Below are positions 9,171-17,572 of a stretch of 64,000 nt of DNA, one piece after another. This DNA comes from Cyanobacterium sp. HL-69. GTDB lineage: Bacteria; Cyanobacteriota; Cyanobacteriia; Cyanobacteriales; Cyanobacteriaceae. The stretch's first letter is position 1; the number at the start of each line of letters is the position of its first letter. The stretch lies in NCBI GenBank assembly GCA_002813895.1, contig CP024912.1, forward strand, positions 1,054,001 to 1,118,000, written 5' to 3'. Below the pieces are notes generated by a model. The model made no database searches. It was given only the letters and a program-made list of their open reading frames with translations, and had not been told where the DNA came from. The translations under genes were made by a program, and so were the position numbers.

Positions 9171-10046
9171 TTACGATTTGACTGAACCTGCTAACAAACC
9201 TCTAACAAAGTATTTTTGTAGGGCAAAGAATACCAGTAAAGGAATAATCATACTGATAAATGCCCCAGCGGTGAGAATGTGCCAATCTTGACCACGAGAA
9301 CCTATCATATTGCTTAGTTGAATGGTAACGGGGGCGACATCAGGAGTACCTCCTAGATAGACAAGGGCGACTAATAAATCATTCCATACCCAGAGAAATT
9401 GGAATACGGCAAAAGAAGCGATCGCAGGGGTTGAAAGGGGTACAATAATCTTGGTAAAGATTTTAAGATGGGATGCACCATCTACTGCCGCCGCTTCGAT
9501 TAAATCTTTGGGTAATGCTCCAATATAGTTGCGTAAAAGATAAATACCCAAGGGCATTCCATAGGCTGTGTGGGCTAACCATACCCCTAGGAATGAGCCT
9601 GAAATTCCCAACACTCGATAGCCGTTAAGAATAGGAATTAGAGTCATTTGTAAGGGTACAACCAACAGGGCAACCACGATGATAAATAGTAATTGTCGCC
9701 CAGGAAATTTCATCCAGGCAAAGGCGTAGGCGGCAAAACAGGCGATCGCAATGGGGATGATAGTAGCAGGGATAGAGATAGTTAAACTATTTAAAAAAGC
9801 GTCTCCCATACCCTCGGCGGTTAATACGGTGATATAGTTACCCAAATGATATTGAGTAAAATCGAAGGGATGTTGGAATACTGTCCACCAACCAGTCCTC
9901 AATAGGTCATCTTGATAGCGAAAAGAGCTAATTAATAAACCAATACTAGGTAATGTCCAAATGAGGGAAATTATTACAAGGGTAATATGAACGGGAGTTT
10001 TTTCCCAAAATTTTTGCATTTTACTTTTTTTCTTTCTTCTTTTCAT
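9171..10046 (-). CDS. ggtD: Sugar ABC transporter permease, GgtD/MalG type
   Basis: This 291-aa inner-membrane permease has six predicted helices and the cytoplasmic EAA loop EAAAVDGASHLKIFTKI that docks on the ATPase. It is the last gene of a leftward cluster ordered ATPase, binding protein, permease, permease. The composition and protein types match the ggt glucosylglycerol/sucrose/trehalose transporter of cyanobacteria, which recovers compatible solutes leaking from the cell. The symbol rests on this similarity and context; other alpha-glucosides are possible substrates. It lies 98 bp after ggtC, with repeat arrays in the gap. Confidence 0.75.
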   Translation of the reverse strand: MKRRKKKSKMQKFWEKTPVHITLVIISLIWTLPSIGLLISSFRYQDDLLRTGWWTVFQHPFDFTQYHLGNYITVLTAEGMGDAFLNSLTISIPATIIPIAIACFAAYAFAWMKFPGRQLLFIIVVALLVVPLQMTLIPILNGYRVLGISGSFLGVWLAHTAYGMPLGIYLLRNYIGALPKDLIEAAAVDGASHLKIFTKIIVPLSTPAIASFAVFQFLWVWNDLLVALVYLGGTPDVAPVTIQLSNMIGSRGQDWHILTAGAFISMIIPLLVFFALQKYFVRGLLAGSVKS

Positions 10047-10071
10047 AATAGCTAATATTTAGGTGTTCTTA

Positions 10072-10139
10072 GGGAAGGCAATAGGGAATAGGCAATGGGC
10101 AATGGTGTTTCATTATCAATTATCAATTATCAATTTTCT
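10072..10139. repeat. Composite heptamer and TTGATAAT-type arrays
   Basis: Between the two permease genes a GGCAATAGGGAATAGGCAAT-type array (to about 10105) is followed by ATTATCAATTATCAATTATC units. Both array types recur elsewhere in the window, here side by side inside an operon. Confidence 0.7.
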
Positions 10140-10144
10140 ATTAA

Positions 10145-11116
10145 TTACCTGAGCCTTTCTTGTTCTTTAAATCGTTTAATATTCGTTACCATCACGGGAA
10201 TAATGGCGAGTAAAAGGATAACGGCGATCGCACTGCCAACCCCTATATTTCGATAGTTATAGGTTTCCTTGATCATCCGACTAGCGATTACCTCCGTGCC
10301 TTGGTTGCCCCCGGTCATCACAAAAACGATGTCGAACACCTTCAGAACCAAAATCACCACCGTAGTAGCCACCACCGTAATAGTAGAACTAATCATTGGT
10401 ACAGTTATTTTCCAAAAAATCTGCCACTCATTAGCCCCATCCATACGGGCAGCTTCGATGACATCATTGGGAATACCTTTCACTGCCGCCGATAAGATTA
10501 CTAAGGCAAACCCCGTTTGTAACCAAATCATAATGGCAATCAGGGCAAAATTATTAACACTTTGTTCCACTAGCCACCCCACAGGCTCAAATCCTAGGGA
10601 GGTAATGATGGCATTCAATAAACCAATTTGAGGCTCATCAGCAGGACGATAGGCATAGATAAAACGCCAAATCACACTCGCACCCACAAAGGAAATTGCC
10701 ATGGGTAAAAAGATTAAAGCCTTAGTCCATTTTTCATACTTGACTTTGTCCATTAATACCGCCAACACCAAGCCTAAACCAACACTAACCCCTGTTACCA
10801 ATACCAACCAAAGAATATTATTGCGAAAGGCAATTAACATTGTTCTATCAGTAAAGGAAAAGATGTAGTTATCTAAGAAGACGAAATTTTCTGACCTTCT
10901 ATCGAAAAAACTGAGGTAAAGAGTGTTGATGGTCGGTATAACTAAAAAACCTCCCAATACGAAAATAGCAGGGGCTAAATAGACCCATGGCAGTACGGGC
11001 GGTCGCCACTTTTGCGGTAGTAAATTGACCGCATAATTAAGGGCATAGAATATGGCAATAACCCCCCCACAACCGAGGAGGATTGCAACAATAACAGTGA
11101 ATAATCGTTGTAACAT
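10145..11116 (-). CDS. ggtC: Sugar ABC transporter permease, GgtC/MalF type
   Basis: This 323-aa permease partners GgtD. It has a hydrophobic N-terminal helix, a core of six helices, and the EAA loop EAARMDGANEWQIFWKI near residue 225. The long extra N-terminal segment with MalF-like architecture and the downstream MalG-like gene make a heterodimeric channel. The gene is separated from ggtB by 416 bp containing two palindromic repeats, so the two may be partly uncoupled in transcription. Confidence 0.75.
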   Translation of the reverse strand: MLQRLFTVIVAILLGCGGVIAIFYALNYAVNLLPQKWRPPVLPWVYLAPAIFVLGGFLVIPTINTLYLSFFDRRSENFVFLDNYIFSFTDRTMLIAFRNNILWLVLVTGVSVGLGLVLAVLMDKVKYEKWTKALIFLPMAISFVGASVIWRFIYAYRPADEPQIGLLNAIITSLGFEPVGWLVEQSVNNFALIAIMIWLQTGFALVILSAAVKGIPNDVIEAARMDGANEWQIFWKITVPMISSTITVVATTVVILVLKVFDIVFVMTGGNQGTEVIASRMIKETYNYRNIGVGSAIAVILLLAIIPVMVTNIKRFKEQERLR

Positions 11117-11532
11117 AGGTAGTTAAAATGAATAAAATTTTTAGTAAAGGTTGGGAATAGGGAATTTATGGTGTCAGAATATGATCCCCCCTAACCCCCC
11201 TTAATAAGGGGGGAAAAGTATATAAAAAGCTCTAACTATGACATAGAAATAATTTATAAAAGTAATTAAACCAATTTAGATTTACTGTAACCATAAGACT
11301 TTTTATAATGTAAATGCGATTGTTTACAAGAGAAACTTTTAATAATTAAAATTGCATTATTTTCTTTTTGTAAAATTACTAATTTTATTGCTTAACCTGA
11401 GTTGGGATTAGTCTTTTTTGATTAAGGAGGGTAACAATTGACAATTATGATCTCTTGCCTCTTGCCTTTGGATCCGAAACTGAGATTACTTACTAAATTT
11501 CTCCCCCCTTATTAAGGGGGGCAGGGGGGGAT
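11117..11532. other. Intergenic region between ggtC and ggtB with palindromic repeats
   Basis: These 416 bases contain no ORF. They hold two copies of the G/C-run palindrome (11183-11216 and 11498-11533) and a short CTCTTGCCTCTTGCCT array near 11449-11468. Separate transcription of ggtC from here is possible. Confidence 0.65.
11183..11216 (+). repeat. GATCCCCC palindromic repeat, copy 1
   Basis: Starts GATCCCCCCTAACCCCCC, then TTAATAA, then six G's and AAA. The C6-TTAATAA-G6 core forms a perfect stem. Four further copies are at 11498, 12837, 17533 and 19911. Confidence 0.8.
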
Positions 11533-11533
11533 C
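11498..11533 (-). repeat. GATCCCCC palindromic repeat, copy 2
   Basis: Same element in reverse orientation (C6-TTATTAA-G6, then CA and GGGGGGGATC). It abuts the ggtB stop codon at 11533-11535. Confidence 0.8.
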
Positions 11534-12807
11534 TAAATCTCTGGAAAACTATTCTCGATGTAGTCCAACACCTCCTCTAAATCAGCACCGCCGAGATAGT
11601 CCACCATACCAGTCCAAAAAGTACCAGTACCCACCGCCCCCGGCATCATGTCAGAACCATCAAAACGCACCACATCAGCAGATTGCAAAATCTCCGCCAC
11701 CTGACGGGTAAGCTCATCAGGATAGACATCCAAGCTCACCTCTTGATGAGGACTAATAAAACCCCCTAAACTCGCCCACACCTCATGGGGAACTTTAGAT
11801 GCTAAATATTCCATCAACTGCCTAGCTTCGGGGGTATCATTGAACATGGCAAAAGCATCCCCTGCTACAAGAATGGGTTGCCCCTGTTCGGGATTAATGG
11901 GGGGTAAAGGAAAGATTGCCACGTCTTCCCCTAATGTCACATCACTAGGGAAAAAGGAAGCGATAAAGTTTGCCTGACGGTGAAGATAACAACGGGGTGG
12001 GTCTTCAAACATAGGGTTAACGGAATCACCAAAGGGGGTACTTAATACCCCAACTCTACCCCCTCTCACATACTCATCATGGAGGGCTATTTCGCTGAAT
12101 TTTTCAAAGGCTTCTTTTACCCTAGCATCATTAAATGGTATTTCGTTATCTACCCATTGATCATACTTTTCGGCACCGATACTGCGTAATAAAATGTCTT
12201 CTACCCAATCAGTGCCAACCCAGCCTGTAGCATCACCGCTTTCAATACCTAAACACCATGGTCTTTTTCCCTCGGCAACAATTTGATCGGAGAGGGCGAT
12301 CATTTCATCCCATGTTTCGGGGATGGAGTAACCATGTTCGGCGAAACTAGCGGGGGGATACCATACCAAACTTTTCACCGAAGCACGATACCACAAACCA
12401 TATACATTACCATCAACTTCCCCCAAACTCACCCAATCTTCCCCATAGGCTTCGATTAAATTATCTAAGGACATGAAAGTTTGAAGGGGTATCAATTCTC
12501 CTTCTCTGGCAAAGTCCCTCATTAAACCGGGTTGGGGAAACATGGCTATATCAGGGGGATTACCACCATCTACACGGATGGGAAGGAGGGTTGCAAAGGC
12601 ATCGGTACCTTCATAGACTACGTTAATACCTGTTTCCTGCTCAAAGGGTTCGAGGGCTTTTTGTAGTCGTTCTTGTTGTTCACCGATGATTACTCCCATT
12701 AGTCGTACCTCTGGGGGTCGATCATCTCCGTTGATTGTACAGGCAACGGTTAGGCAGATTAAACTTAGAAAAATGATTATTTTCTGAGTTATTTTCGAGA
12801 TTTTCAT
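11533..12807 (-). CDS. ggtB: Sugar-binding lipoprotein of ABC transporter, GgtB type
   Basis: This 424-aa extracytoplasmic solute-binding protein starts with a lipoprotein signal peptide ending in the lipobox LTVAC (Cys23), so it should be anchored to the periplasmic face of the plasma membrane. The body follows family-1 carbohydrate-binding proteins: FEQETGINVVYEGTD, the WYRASVKSLVWYPP hinge region, and W-rich ligand positions such as GWVGTDWVEDILL. The late GTGTFWTGMVDYL segment is typical of alpha-glucoside-binding homologs. Together with the ATPase and two permeases it forms a ggt-type importer; the exact ligand is inferred. Confidence 0.78.
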   Translation of the reverse strand: MKISKITQKIIIFLSLICLTVACTINGDDRPPEVRLMGVIIGEQQERLQKALEPFEQETGINVVYEGTDAFATLLPIRVDGGNPPDIAMFPQPGLMRDFAREGELIPLQTFMSLDNLIEAYGEDWVSLGEVDGNVYGLWYRASVKSLVWYPPASFAEHGYSIPETWDEMIALSDQIVAEGKRPWCLGIESGDATGWVGTDWVEDILLRSIGAEKYDQWVDNEIPFNDARVKEAFEKFSEIALHDEYVRGGRVGVLSTPFGDSVNPMFEDPPRCYLHRQANFIASFFPSDVTLGEDVAIFPLPPINPEQGQPILVAGDAFAMFNDTPEARQLMEYLASKVPHEVWASLGGFISPHQEVSLDVYPDELTRQVAEILQSADVVRFDGSDMMPGAVGTGTFWTGMVDYLGGADLEEVLDYIENSFPEI

Positions 12808-12836
12808 AACATTTTTTTGTCATTGTATAGTGTTTA

Positions 12837-12872
12837 GATCCCCCCTAGCCCCCCCTTAATAAGGGGGGAAAT
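12837..12872 (+). repeat. GATCCCCC palindromic repeat, copy 3
   Basis: GATCCCCCCTAG, then a C7 run, TTAATAA and six G's, between ggtA and ggtB and in the same orientation as copy 1. Copies 1 to 3 bracket ggtB. Confidence 0.8.
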
Positions 12873-12962
12873 TAGTTTAGAGTTTTTATAAAATAATTTT
12901 TGAAAGAATATATTACGGATTGTGTAATATCGACTGTTCTCCGTTCCCCATTCCCCGTTCCC

Positions 12963-14069
12963 TCAAAGGGTAATATTAACCTCAGTTTCGATGTCAAATA
13001 AATGAATATGAGTCATATCAAAAGTGAGATTAACTTTGTCTCCTGCTTTTAGGAGCGATCGCGGATCAACCCTTGCCACAAATTCTTCACCGCCTATGGT
13101 ATTGACATAGAGAATAATTTCATTACCCATCATTTCCCTTAGTGTAACCTCAGCTTGGACGGGAATGGGCATAATGTCGGCCACTTCATATTGAGGATCG
13201 TGGATACTTTCGGGACGAATTCCAAAAATATATTCTTTTTGGGGAAACTGCTCATATTTTGCCGTTAAAGACTCGGGAATAGGCAGGAAAAAATCTTCAT
13301 TTTCTAAAAATAATTGAGCCTCTTTTCTAATCAAATTTACCCTAAAAAAATTCATTGCTGGACTACCAATAAATCCAGCGACAAATACATTTTGAGGATG
13401 ATTATAAAGATTTTCTGGGCTATCAATTTGTTGAAGAATACCATGATTCATCACCGCAATTCTCGTTCCCATGGTCATGGCTTCCACCTGATCGTGGGTT
13501 ACATAAACAAAGGTTGTTTGCAGTTTTGCATGGAGTTTACAGATTTCTGTCCTTGCTTGAACTCTCAATTTTGCGTCAAGGTTCGATAGGGGTTCATCCA
13601 TTAAAAATACCGATGGCTCACGGACGATGGCCCTTCCCACTGCTACCCTCTGCCTTTGTCCGCCAGAAAGCTCTTTGGGCTTACGTTCTAGCAAATGGGC
13701 AATCCCTAATTGATCGGCGGCCGTTTCTACCCTTCTTTGAATGGCGCTTTTACTTTTTCCCTGCAGTTGCAGACTAAAAGCCATGTTTTCATATACACTC
13801 AGGTGAGGATAGAGGGCGTAGGATTGAAACACCATGGCGATGTTACGCTCTTTTGGTGGTAATTTGTTTACGATGCGATCGTCTAAATATAGATGACCTG
13901 ATGTAATGGTTTCTAACCCTGCCAAAAGGCGCAGGGATGTTGTTTTCCCACACCCAGAAGGACCCACAAAGACCAAAAATTCACCGTCATCGATGCTTAA
14001 ATTTAAGTTTTTAACCGCAGTAAAATCATCAAATTGTTTACTGACATTTTCAAAAGTTATACTGGCCAT
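12963..14069 (-). CDS. ggtA: Sugar ABC transporter ATPase, GgtA/MalK/UgpC type
   Basis: This 368-aa cytoplasmic ATPase energises sugar import. Visible motifs: Walker A GPSGCGKTT (about 37-45), Q-loop AMVFQSYALYPHL, signature LSGGQRQRVA, Walker B VFLMDEPLSNLD, and the switch His in VTHDQVEAMTMG. The last 130 residues are a MalK-type regulatory OB domain (IFGIRPESI). MalK-type ATPases can serve several importers. In some cyanobacteria the ggt ATPase is encoded elsewhere; here it is the first gene of the cluster, upstream of ggtB by 155 bp. Confidence 0.85.
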   Translation of the reverse strand: MASITFENVSKQFDDFTAVKNLNLSIDDGEFLVFVGPSGCGKTTSLRLLAGLETITSGHLYLDDRIVNKLPPKERNIAMVFQSYALYPHLSVYENMAFSLQLQGKSKSAIQRRVETAADQLGIAHLLERKPKELSGGQRQRVAVGRAIVREPSVFLMDEPLSNLDAKLRVQARTEICKLHAKLQTTFVYVTHDQVEAMTMGTRIAVMNHGILQQIDSPENLYNHPQNVFVAGFIGSPAMNFFRVNLIRKEAQLFLENEDFFLPIPESLTAKYEQFPQKEYIFGIRPESIHDPQYEVADIMPIPVQAEVTLREMMGNEIILYVNTIGGEEFVARVDPRSLLKAGDKVNLTFDMTHIHLFDIETEVNITL

Positions 14070-14176
14070 TTTGATTGTAGATTACTACTTGCTATTTCTA
14101 CCATAGCTTGATTTTCTATTCTATGCAAATGTTTAATTAATCCGTAATATCTTTTTTTTCTCGTTTTAGTTAATGG

Positions 14177-15181
14177 TTAAACTACTAAAAAGCTGTTGAA
14201 TAAATAACCCACTAAAATGATTCCGAGGGTAGTTATACCAATAAAAATACCTAATAATTTTGGGCGTAAAACTTTCCTTAAAATAATCATTTGAGGTAAG
14301 GAAAGCGCTGTTACTGCCATGGTAAAAGCCAACACTGTACCAATGGGCATCCCTTTATCCACTAACACGGAAGCGATGGGTAACACCCCTGCCACGTTGG
14401 TATAAAGAGGTACACCGAATATCACCGCCAAAAGTACCGCAAAAGGATTATTTTCCCCAATCCATTGGCTAATAAATTCTGTGGGTAAATAACCGTGAAT
14501 GGCTGCTCCAATGCCAATACCCACCACTACATACAGCCACACTGATTTAATGATTTCACTAGCTTGAAACCAACCTATTTTGGTGCGATCGCCCCAGGTC
14601 ATGTTACTATCATTATCATGGCTCACATCATCCATAGAATCATCATTTTCATGGGACTTTTGTAAATCCCAAATGAAAGATTCTACCCATTTTTCCAACT
14701 TCAAAGCACCGATAATATAACCAGCAATAATAGCTAAAGTAATTCCAAAAATTACATAAACTAAAGTTACCCTTAAACCAAATAATGCCAACAACAAGAA
14801 TACCGCCACCGCATCCACCATGGGAGCAGAAATTAGATAAGAAAAAGTAATGCCCAAAGGAATTCCAGCCTTTAAAAAACCGATAAACAAAGGCACCGCA
14901 GAACAGGAACAAAAAGGAGTAACAGCCCCCAACATCGCCGCCAAAATGTTACCACTTAACTTTCTTTTTCCTTCTAAATATTCCCTAACTTTTTCTGCTT
15001 CTAAAAAACTTTGTAAAGTACCAACTACAAAGCTAATTACTAATAATAAAGTTAATACTTTAGGAACATCATAAAAGAAAAAATGAAGGCTAGAACCAAG
15101 GGGAGAATCAACAGACAAACCAAATAATTTAGTAACTATTTGAGTTGATAACCAATCAAAAGGATAAAATAAATCAAACAT
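14177..15181 (-). CDS. ArsP-type permease (COG0701)
   Basis: This 334-aa membrane protein has eight or more helices and two matching halves. The first half carries the metal-thiol motif TPFCSCSAVPLF (Cys91 and Cys93); the second half has the parallel VPLYTNVAGVLPI. A polar, Asp/His-rich cytoplasmic loop (about 178-198, HENDDSMDDVSHDNDSN) lies between. Characterised ArsP members export trivalent organoarsenicals, and relatives of this permease family are found with thioredoxin-like proteins and metal regulators, as here. Substrate unproven. It follows the thioredoxin gene by 187 bp across a terminator, so it may be partly uncoupled. Confidence 0.82.
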   Translation of the reverse strand: MFDLFYPFDWLSTQIVTKLFGLSVDSPLGSSLHFFFYDVPKVLTLLLVISFVVGTLQSFLEAEKVREYLEGKRKLSGNILAAMLGAVTPFCSCSAVPLFIGFLKAGIPLGITFSYLISAPMVDAVAVFLLLALFGLRVTLVYVIFGITLAIIAGYIIGALKLEKWVESFIWDLQKSHENDDSMDDVSHDNDSNMTWGDRTKIGWFQASEIIKSVWLYVVVGIGIGAAIHGYLPTEFISQWIGENNPFAVLLAVIFGVPLYTNVAGVLPIASVLVDKGMPIGTVLAFTMAVTALSLPQMIILRKVLRPKLLGIFIGITTLGIILVGYLFNSFLVV

Positions 15182-15257
15182 TTAAAATTCTCTTTTTATA
15201 TTTTAATAGTTATTAAATATATTGTTTTTTATAACAGATTTAACAAAATAAAAGCTA

Positions 15258-15271
15258 TACAGTTAACTGTA
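15258..15271. promoter_or_regulatory. Perfect 14-bp palindrome upstream of ArsP gene
   Basis: TACAGTTAACTGTA is a perfect palindrome 77 bp upstream of the permease start and could be an operator for a dimeric regulator. No partner is identified. Confidence 0.35.
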
Positions 15272-15297
15272 GCAATTTGCTTTTAAAAAAAAATTAG

Positions 15298-15319
15298 ATA
15301 GGGGCTTAAAATCCCCTAT
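15298..15319 (-). terminator. Rho-independent terminator after thioredoxin-like gene
   Basis: On the minus strand ATAGGGG and CCCCTAT form a 7-bp stem around ATTTTAAG, followed by CTAATTTTTTTTT. It lies between the thioredoxin-like gene and the permease gene, so it could reduce read-through. Confidence 0.7.
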
Positions 15320-15368
15320 TATTCATTAGATAAGATCAATTAGTTAAGACTAAATAAGCAAAAATAAT

Positions 15369-15602
15369 TTATAAAAATTTCTCCACCTCCTGCGCACTCA
15401 ATACCTTACCTTTACTAACAATTTTTCCATTAACAGCCAAAGCAGGAGTCGTTATCACTCCGTGGGTAGCAATCTCAACACTATCTGTGATGTGGCAAAT
15501 TTCTGCCTCAAGGTTTAATTTATTAATGGCTGTTTTAACATTGGCTTCTAATTGGTGACATTTTTTGCAACCAGTACCAAGTATTTCTAATTTTAAAGAC
15601 AT
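15369..15602 (-). CDS. Small thioredoxin-like redox-active disulfide protein
   Basis: A 77-aa minimal thioredoxin fold with the redox motif GCKKC (Cys12, Cys15) after the first beta strand and the cis-proline block TTPALAVNG. Proteins of this type (redox-active disulfide protein 2 family) commonly accompany COG0701 permeases. A role in delivering reducing equivalents or handling a thiol-bound metal(loid) for the permease is inferred from context. It starts 12 bp after the phosphatase-like gene ends and has GGAG just upstream. Confidence 0.85.
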   Translation of the reverse strand: MSLKLEILGTGCKKCHQLEANVKTAINKLNLEAEICHITDSVEIATHGVITTPALAVNGKIVSKGKVLSAQEVEKFL

Positions 15603-15614
15603 AGTTTTTTCTCC

Positions 15615-16031
15615 TTATTTTTGAAAGTAATTATGGGCAAAATCCATAATGATTTGTTTTTTGGGTAAGTCTAATTTTGCAAACTCTTCCAAATATTTTT
15701 CCTCTGTCCAATTCTCTTTATTTGCTAAAGTTAAAAGAGTAAAAACTCCTGCCCTTAATCCTGATGCACAACGAATATAACTAGGTTGAGGTAAATTATC
15801 TAATTTTTCCATAAAAAAATTAAGGGTATCTTGATTTAAGGTTTGAGGGGTAACGGGGATATTTGCATGATGAAAGCCAATGTCGGTGATTGTTTGACTA
15901 TCTAATTGATTTCCTTCCCCCGATGAGCATAAATCAATGACGGTGTTATACCCCTGCTGTTTTACTTCTTGTAGTTGTTCAGTTTCTGTAATCGAACCAA
16001 TAGCAAGGTTTTCAGTAATTTTATTGAACAT
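15615..16031 (-). CDS. DUF442-type protein-tyrosine-phosphatase-like protein
   Basis: This 138-aa protein fits the DUF442 family (the beta-lactamase-hydrolase-like N-domain). The start is NKITENLAIGSITETEQLQE, and the P-loop is IRCASGLRAG with a catalytic-type Cys and Arg. Members are associated with sulfide or metal-stress clusters. It is the first gene after a MerR-type promoter and probably forms an operon with the thioredoxin-like gene. The substrate is unknown. Confidence 0.78.
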   Translation of the reverse strand: MFNKITENLAIGSITETEQLQEVKQQGYNTVIDLCSSGEGNQLDSQTITDIGFHHANIPVTPQTLNQDTLNFFMEKLDNLPQPSYIRCASGLRAGVFTLLTLANKENWTEEKYLEEFAKLDLPKKQIIMDFAHNYFQK

Positions 16032-16072
16032 ATTTTCCTAAGTTTGACTTATATTTTGCTTTAACTATCTTT

Positions 16073-16104
16073 AGCTTAAAGTCTATACCTAGGTATAATG
16101 TCAA
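16073..16104 (-). promoter_or_regulatory. MerR-type promoter with dyad in a long spacer
   Basis: On the minus strand a -35 TTGACA (16104-16099) is followed by a 20-bp spacer containing the dyad TATACCTAGGTATA and a weak -10 TAAGCT (16078-16073). The over-long spacer with a central palindrome is the signature of MerR-family activated promoters such as PzntA. It directs transcription into the phosphatase/thioredoxin genes and lies just downstream of a MerR-family gene. Confidence 0.75.
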
Positions 16105-16110
16105 GGGGTA

Positions 16111-16132
16111 ATTAATTGATAATTGATAATTG
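16111..16132. repeat. TTGATAAT-type short array
   Basis: ATTAATTGATAATTGATAAT followed by TG, between the MerR-type promoter and the end of the MerR gene; same family as the arrays near pntA and pntB. Confidence 0.65.
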
Positions 16133-16133
16133 T

Positions 16134-16523
16134 TTACAGGACTTCACACTGATGATTAGGGTTAGTGGTATCAATTTTGGTTTGGCATTCCTGTAATAAG
16201 GGGATTAATTCTTGTTTGATGGACTCTAATTGATTAATCTTTTTGTTAATTGTGTCTATTTTCTGTTTTAAATGATTATATACTGCTTGGCAGGTGAGCG
16301 ATCGCCCTTGTTTTAGTTCTAATAATTGTTTAATTTCTTCTAAGGTTAAACCAAGGGATTTTACTTTAAGAATAAACTTTAATATTTCTATATCTTCGGA
16401 GTGGAAAACACGATAACCTGATTGATTTCTTTGTAAACTAGGTATTAAACCAATACGCTCATAATAGTAAATAGTTTGACTATTAATATTTAATTGTTTA
16501 CAAACTTCTCCTACTAGAAGCAT
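16134..16523 (-). CDS. MerR-family metal-type transcriptional regulator
   Basis: This 129-aa regulator has an N-terminal winged HTH (VGEVCKQLNINSQTIYYYER and GYRVFHSEDIEILKFI), a dimerisation coiled coil (about 78-112), and cysteines at C81-type position (LTCQAV), in the LQECQT segment and near the C-terminus (HQCEVL). These are positions used for metal(loid) binding in ZntR/CadR-like proteins. It precedes the phosphatase/thioredoxin genes in the same direction, and the MerR-type promoter between them is its likely target. The inducing ion is unknown; arsenic, zinc or another thiophilic metal are candidates. Confidence 0.85.
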   Translation of the reverse strand: MLLVGEVCKQLNINSQTIYYYERIGLIPSLQRNQSGYRVFHSEDIEILKFILKVKSLGLTLEEIKQLLELKQGRSLTCQAVYNHLKQKIDTINKKINQLESIKQELIPLLQECQTKIDTTNPNHQCEVL

Positions 16524-16639
16524 ATTTTTTATCTTGTAGTAAAATAATATATTTATTTTTTATATAATTAAGATTATTTTTTATGAAATAAAAAACAAAA
16601 TTTGTACAATTTATTCTCCACAAAAAGCCACATTAGCAA

Positions 16640-17422
16640 CTACCTTGATAATATATCATCAATCAAATCAATAGTTAAACATTTTTTATCTAATTGAGGA
16701 ATTAAAGACGATATTTCATCTTGATATTGAATAACATTACAAGGATTTTTTTCATCTCCTAAACTATTCAAAACTACCATGGCAGAGTCAAAATTTTCAT
16801 CTTTGGTATAGTCATTAATAGTAATAATTGCTTTTATATTTGCTTTGGTGGCTGCTACTAAGCCTTGGTTAGTATCTTCGATGGTTACACATTCATGGGG
16901 AGAAAGATTTAGTTTTTTGAGGGCTAATTGGTATATATCGGGGGCGGGTTTTTTGTTTTCTACCATATCCCCTGCCGCAATTACTTCTATCCACGAAATC
17001 ATTTTTGGATCACAGGTACCATCTAATAAGGCTTTTACGTTTTTAACTGCTGAGGTAGAGGCGATCGCAAGGCGCACATTTTTTTCATGGGCTTCCGTCA
17101 TCAATCTTGCGACTCCCGTACGCAATTTAATGGTTTTATCTTGCACTAATTGGGCGTAATATTGATTCTTTATTTTATGAACATTTAAGACAAATTCATC
17201 GAGAGAAGCAGGTAATTTAAAATCCTGTTGATAATTATTTACATAGTAGGTAAAACGTTCTTTTCCTCCTCCAATTTTGAGTAATTTGCCATAAAAATCT
17301 ACATCCCATTGCCAAGGCAAATTAAGTTCATCAAAGGCAAGATTAAATGCTACTCTATGACCATCTCTTTCGGTTTCGGCAACGGTGCCATCGACATCGA
17401 ATATAAGTGCTTTAAGCTTCAT
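16640..17422 (-). CDS. HAD-superfamily hydrolase, CbbY-like
   Basis: About 260 aa with HAD motifs: nucleophile block LIFDVDGTVAETE, motif II ASTSAVKN, and motif III-IV KPAPDIYQLAL and VTIEDTNQGLVAA. A helical cap lies between. This layout matches CbbY-type sugar-phosphate phosphatases, which remove misfire products of Rubisco such as xylulose-1,5-bisphosphate; the substrate here is inferred. I place the start at 17422 (MKLKALIFDV) because AAGAAA precedes it; an alternative ATG is four codons upstream at 17434. Confidence 0.8.
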   Translation of the reverse strand: MKLKALIFDVDGTVAETERDGHRVAFNLAFDELNLPWQWDVDFYGKLLKIGGGKERFTYYVNNYQQDFKLPASLDEFVLNVHKIKNQYYAQLVQDKTIKLRTGVARLMTEAHEKNVRLAIASTSAVKNVKALLDGTCDPKMISWIEVIAAGDMVENKKPAPDIYQLALKKLNLSPHECVTIEDTNQGLVAATKANIKAIITINDYTKDENFDSAMVVLNSLGDEKNPCNVIQYQDEISSLIPQLDKKCLTIDLIDDILSR

Positions 17423-17532
17423 TTTTTCTTGCATTGGTAAATTTAACTATGATTTTTAGTTTAGTTAGGAAATAGGAAATGGACAATAGTGAAAATATTC
17501 TTAGGAGGTTCAATGATTGAAAATTAAGTTAA

Positions 17533-17567
17533 ACTTCCCCCTTATTAAGGGGAGTTAGGGGGGATCA
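17533..17567 (-). repeat. GATCCCCC palindromic repeat, copy 4
   Basis: CCCCC-TTATTAA-GGGG core followed by AGTTAGGGGGGATC. It lies a few bases beyond the glyS stop codon, in the same orientation relative to the upstream gene as copy 2. Confidence 0.78.
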
Positions 17568-17572
17568 TATAA

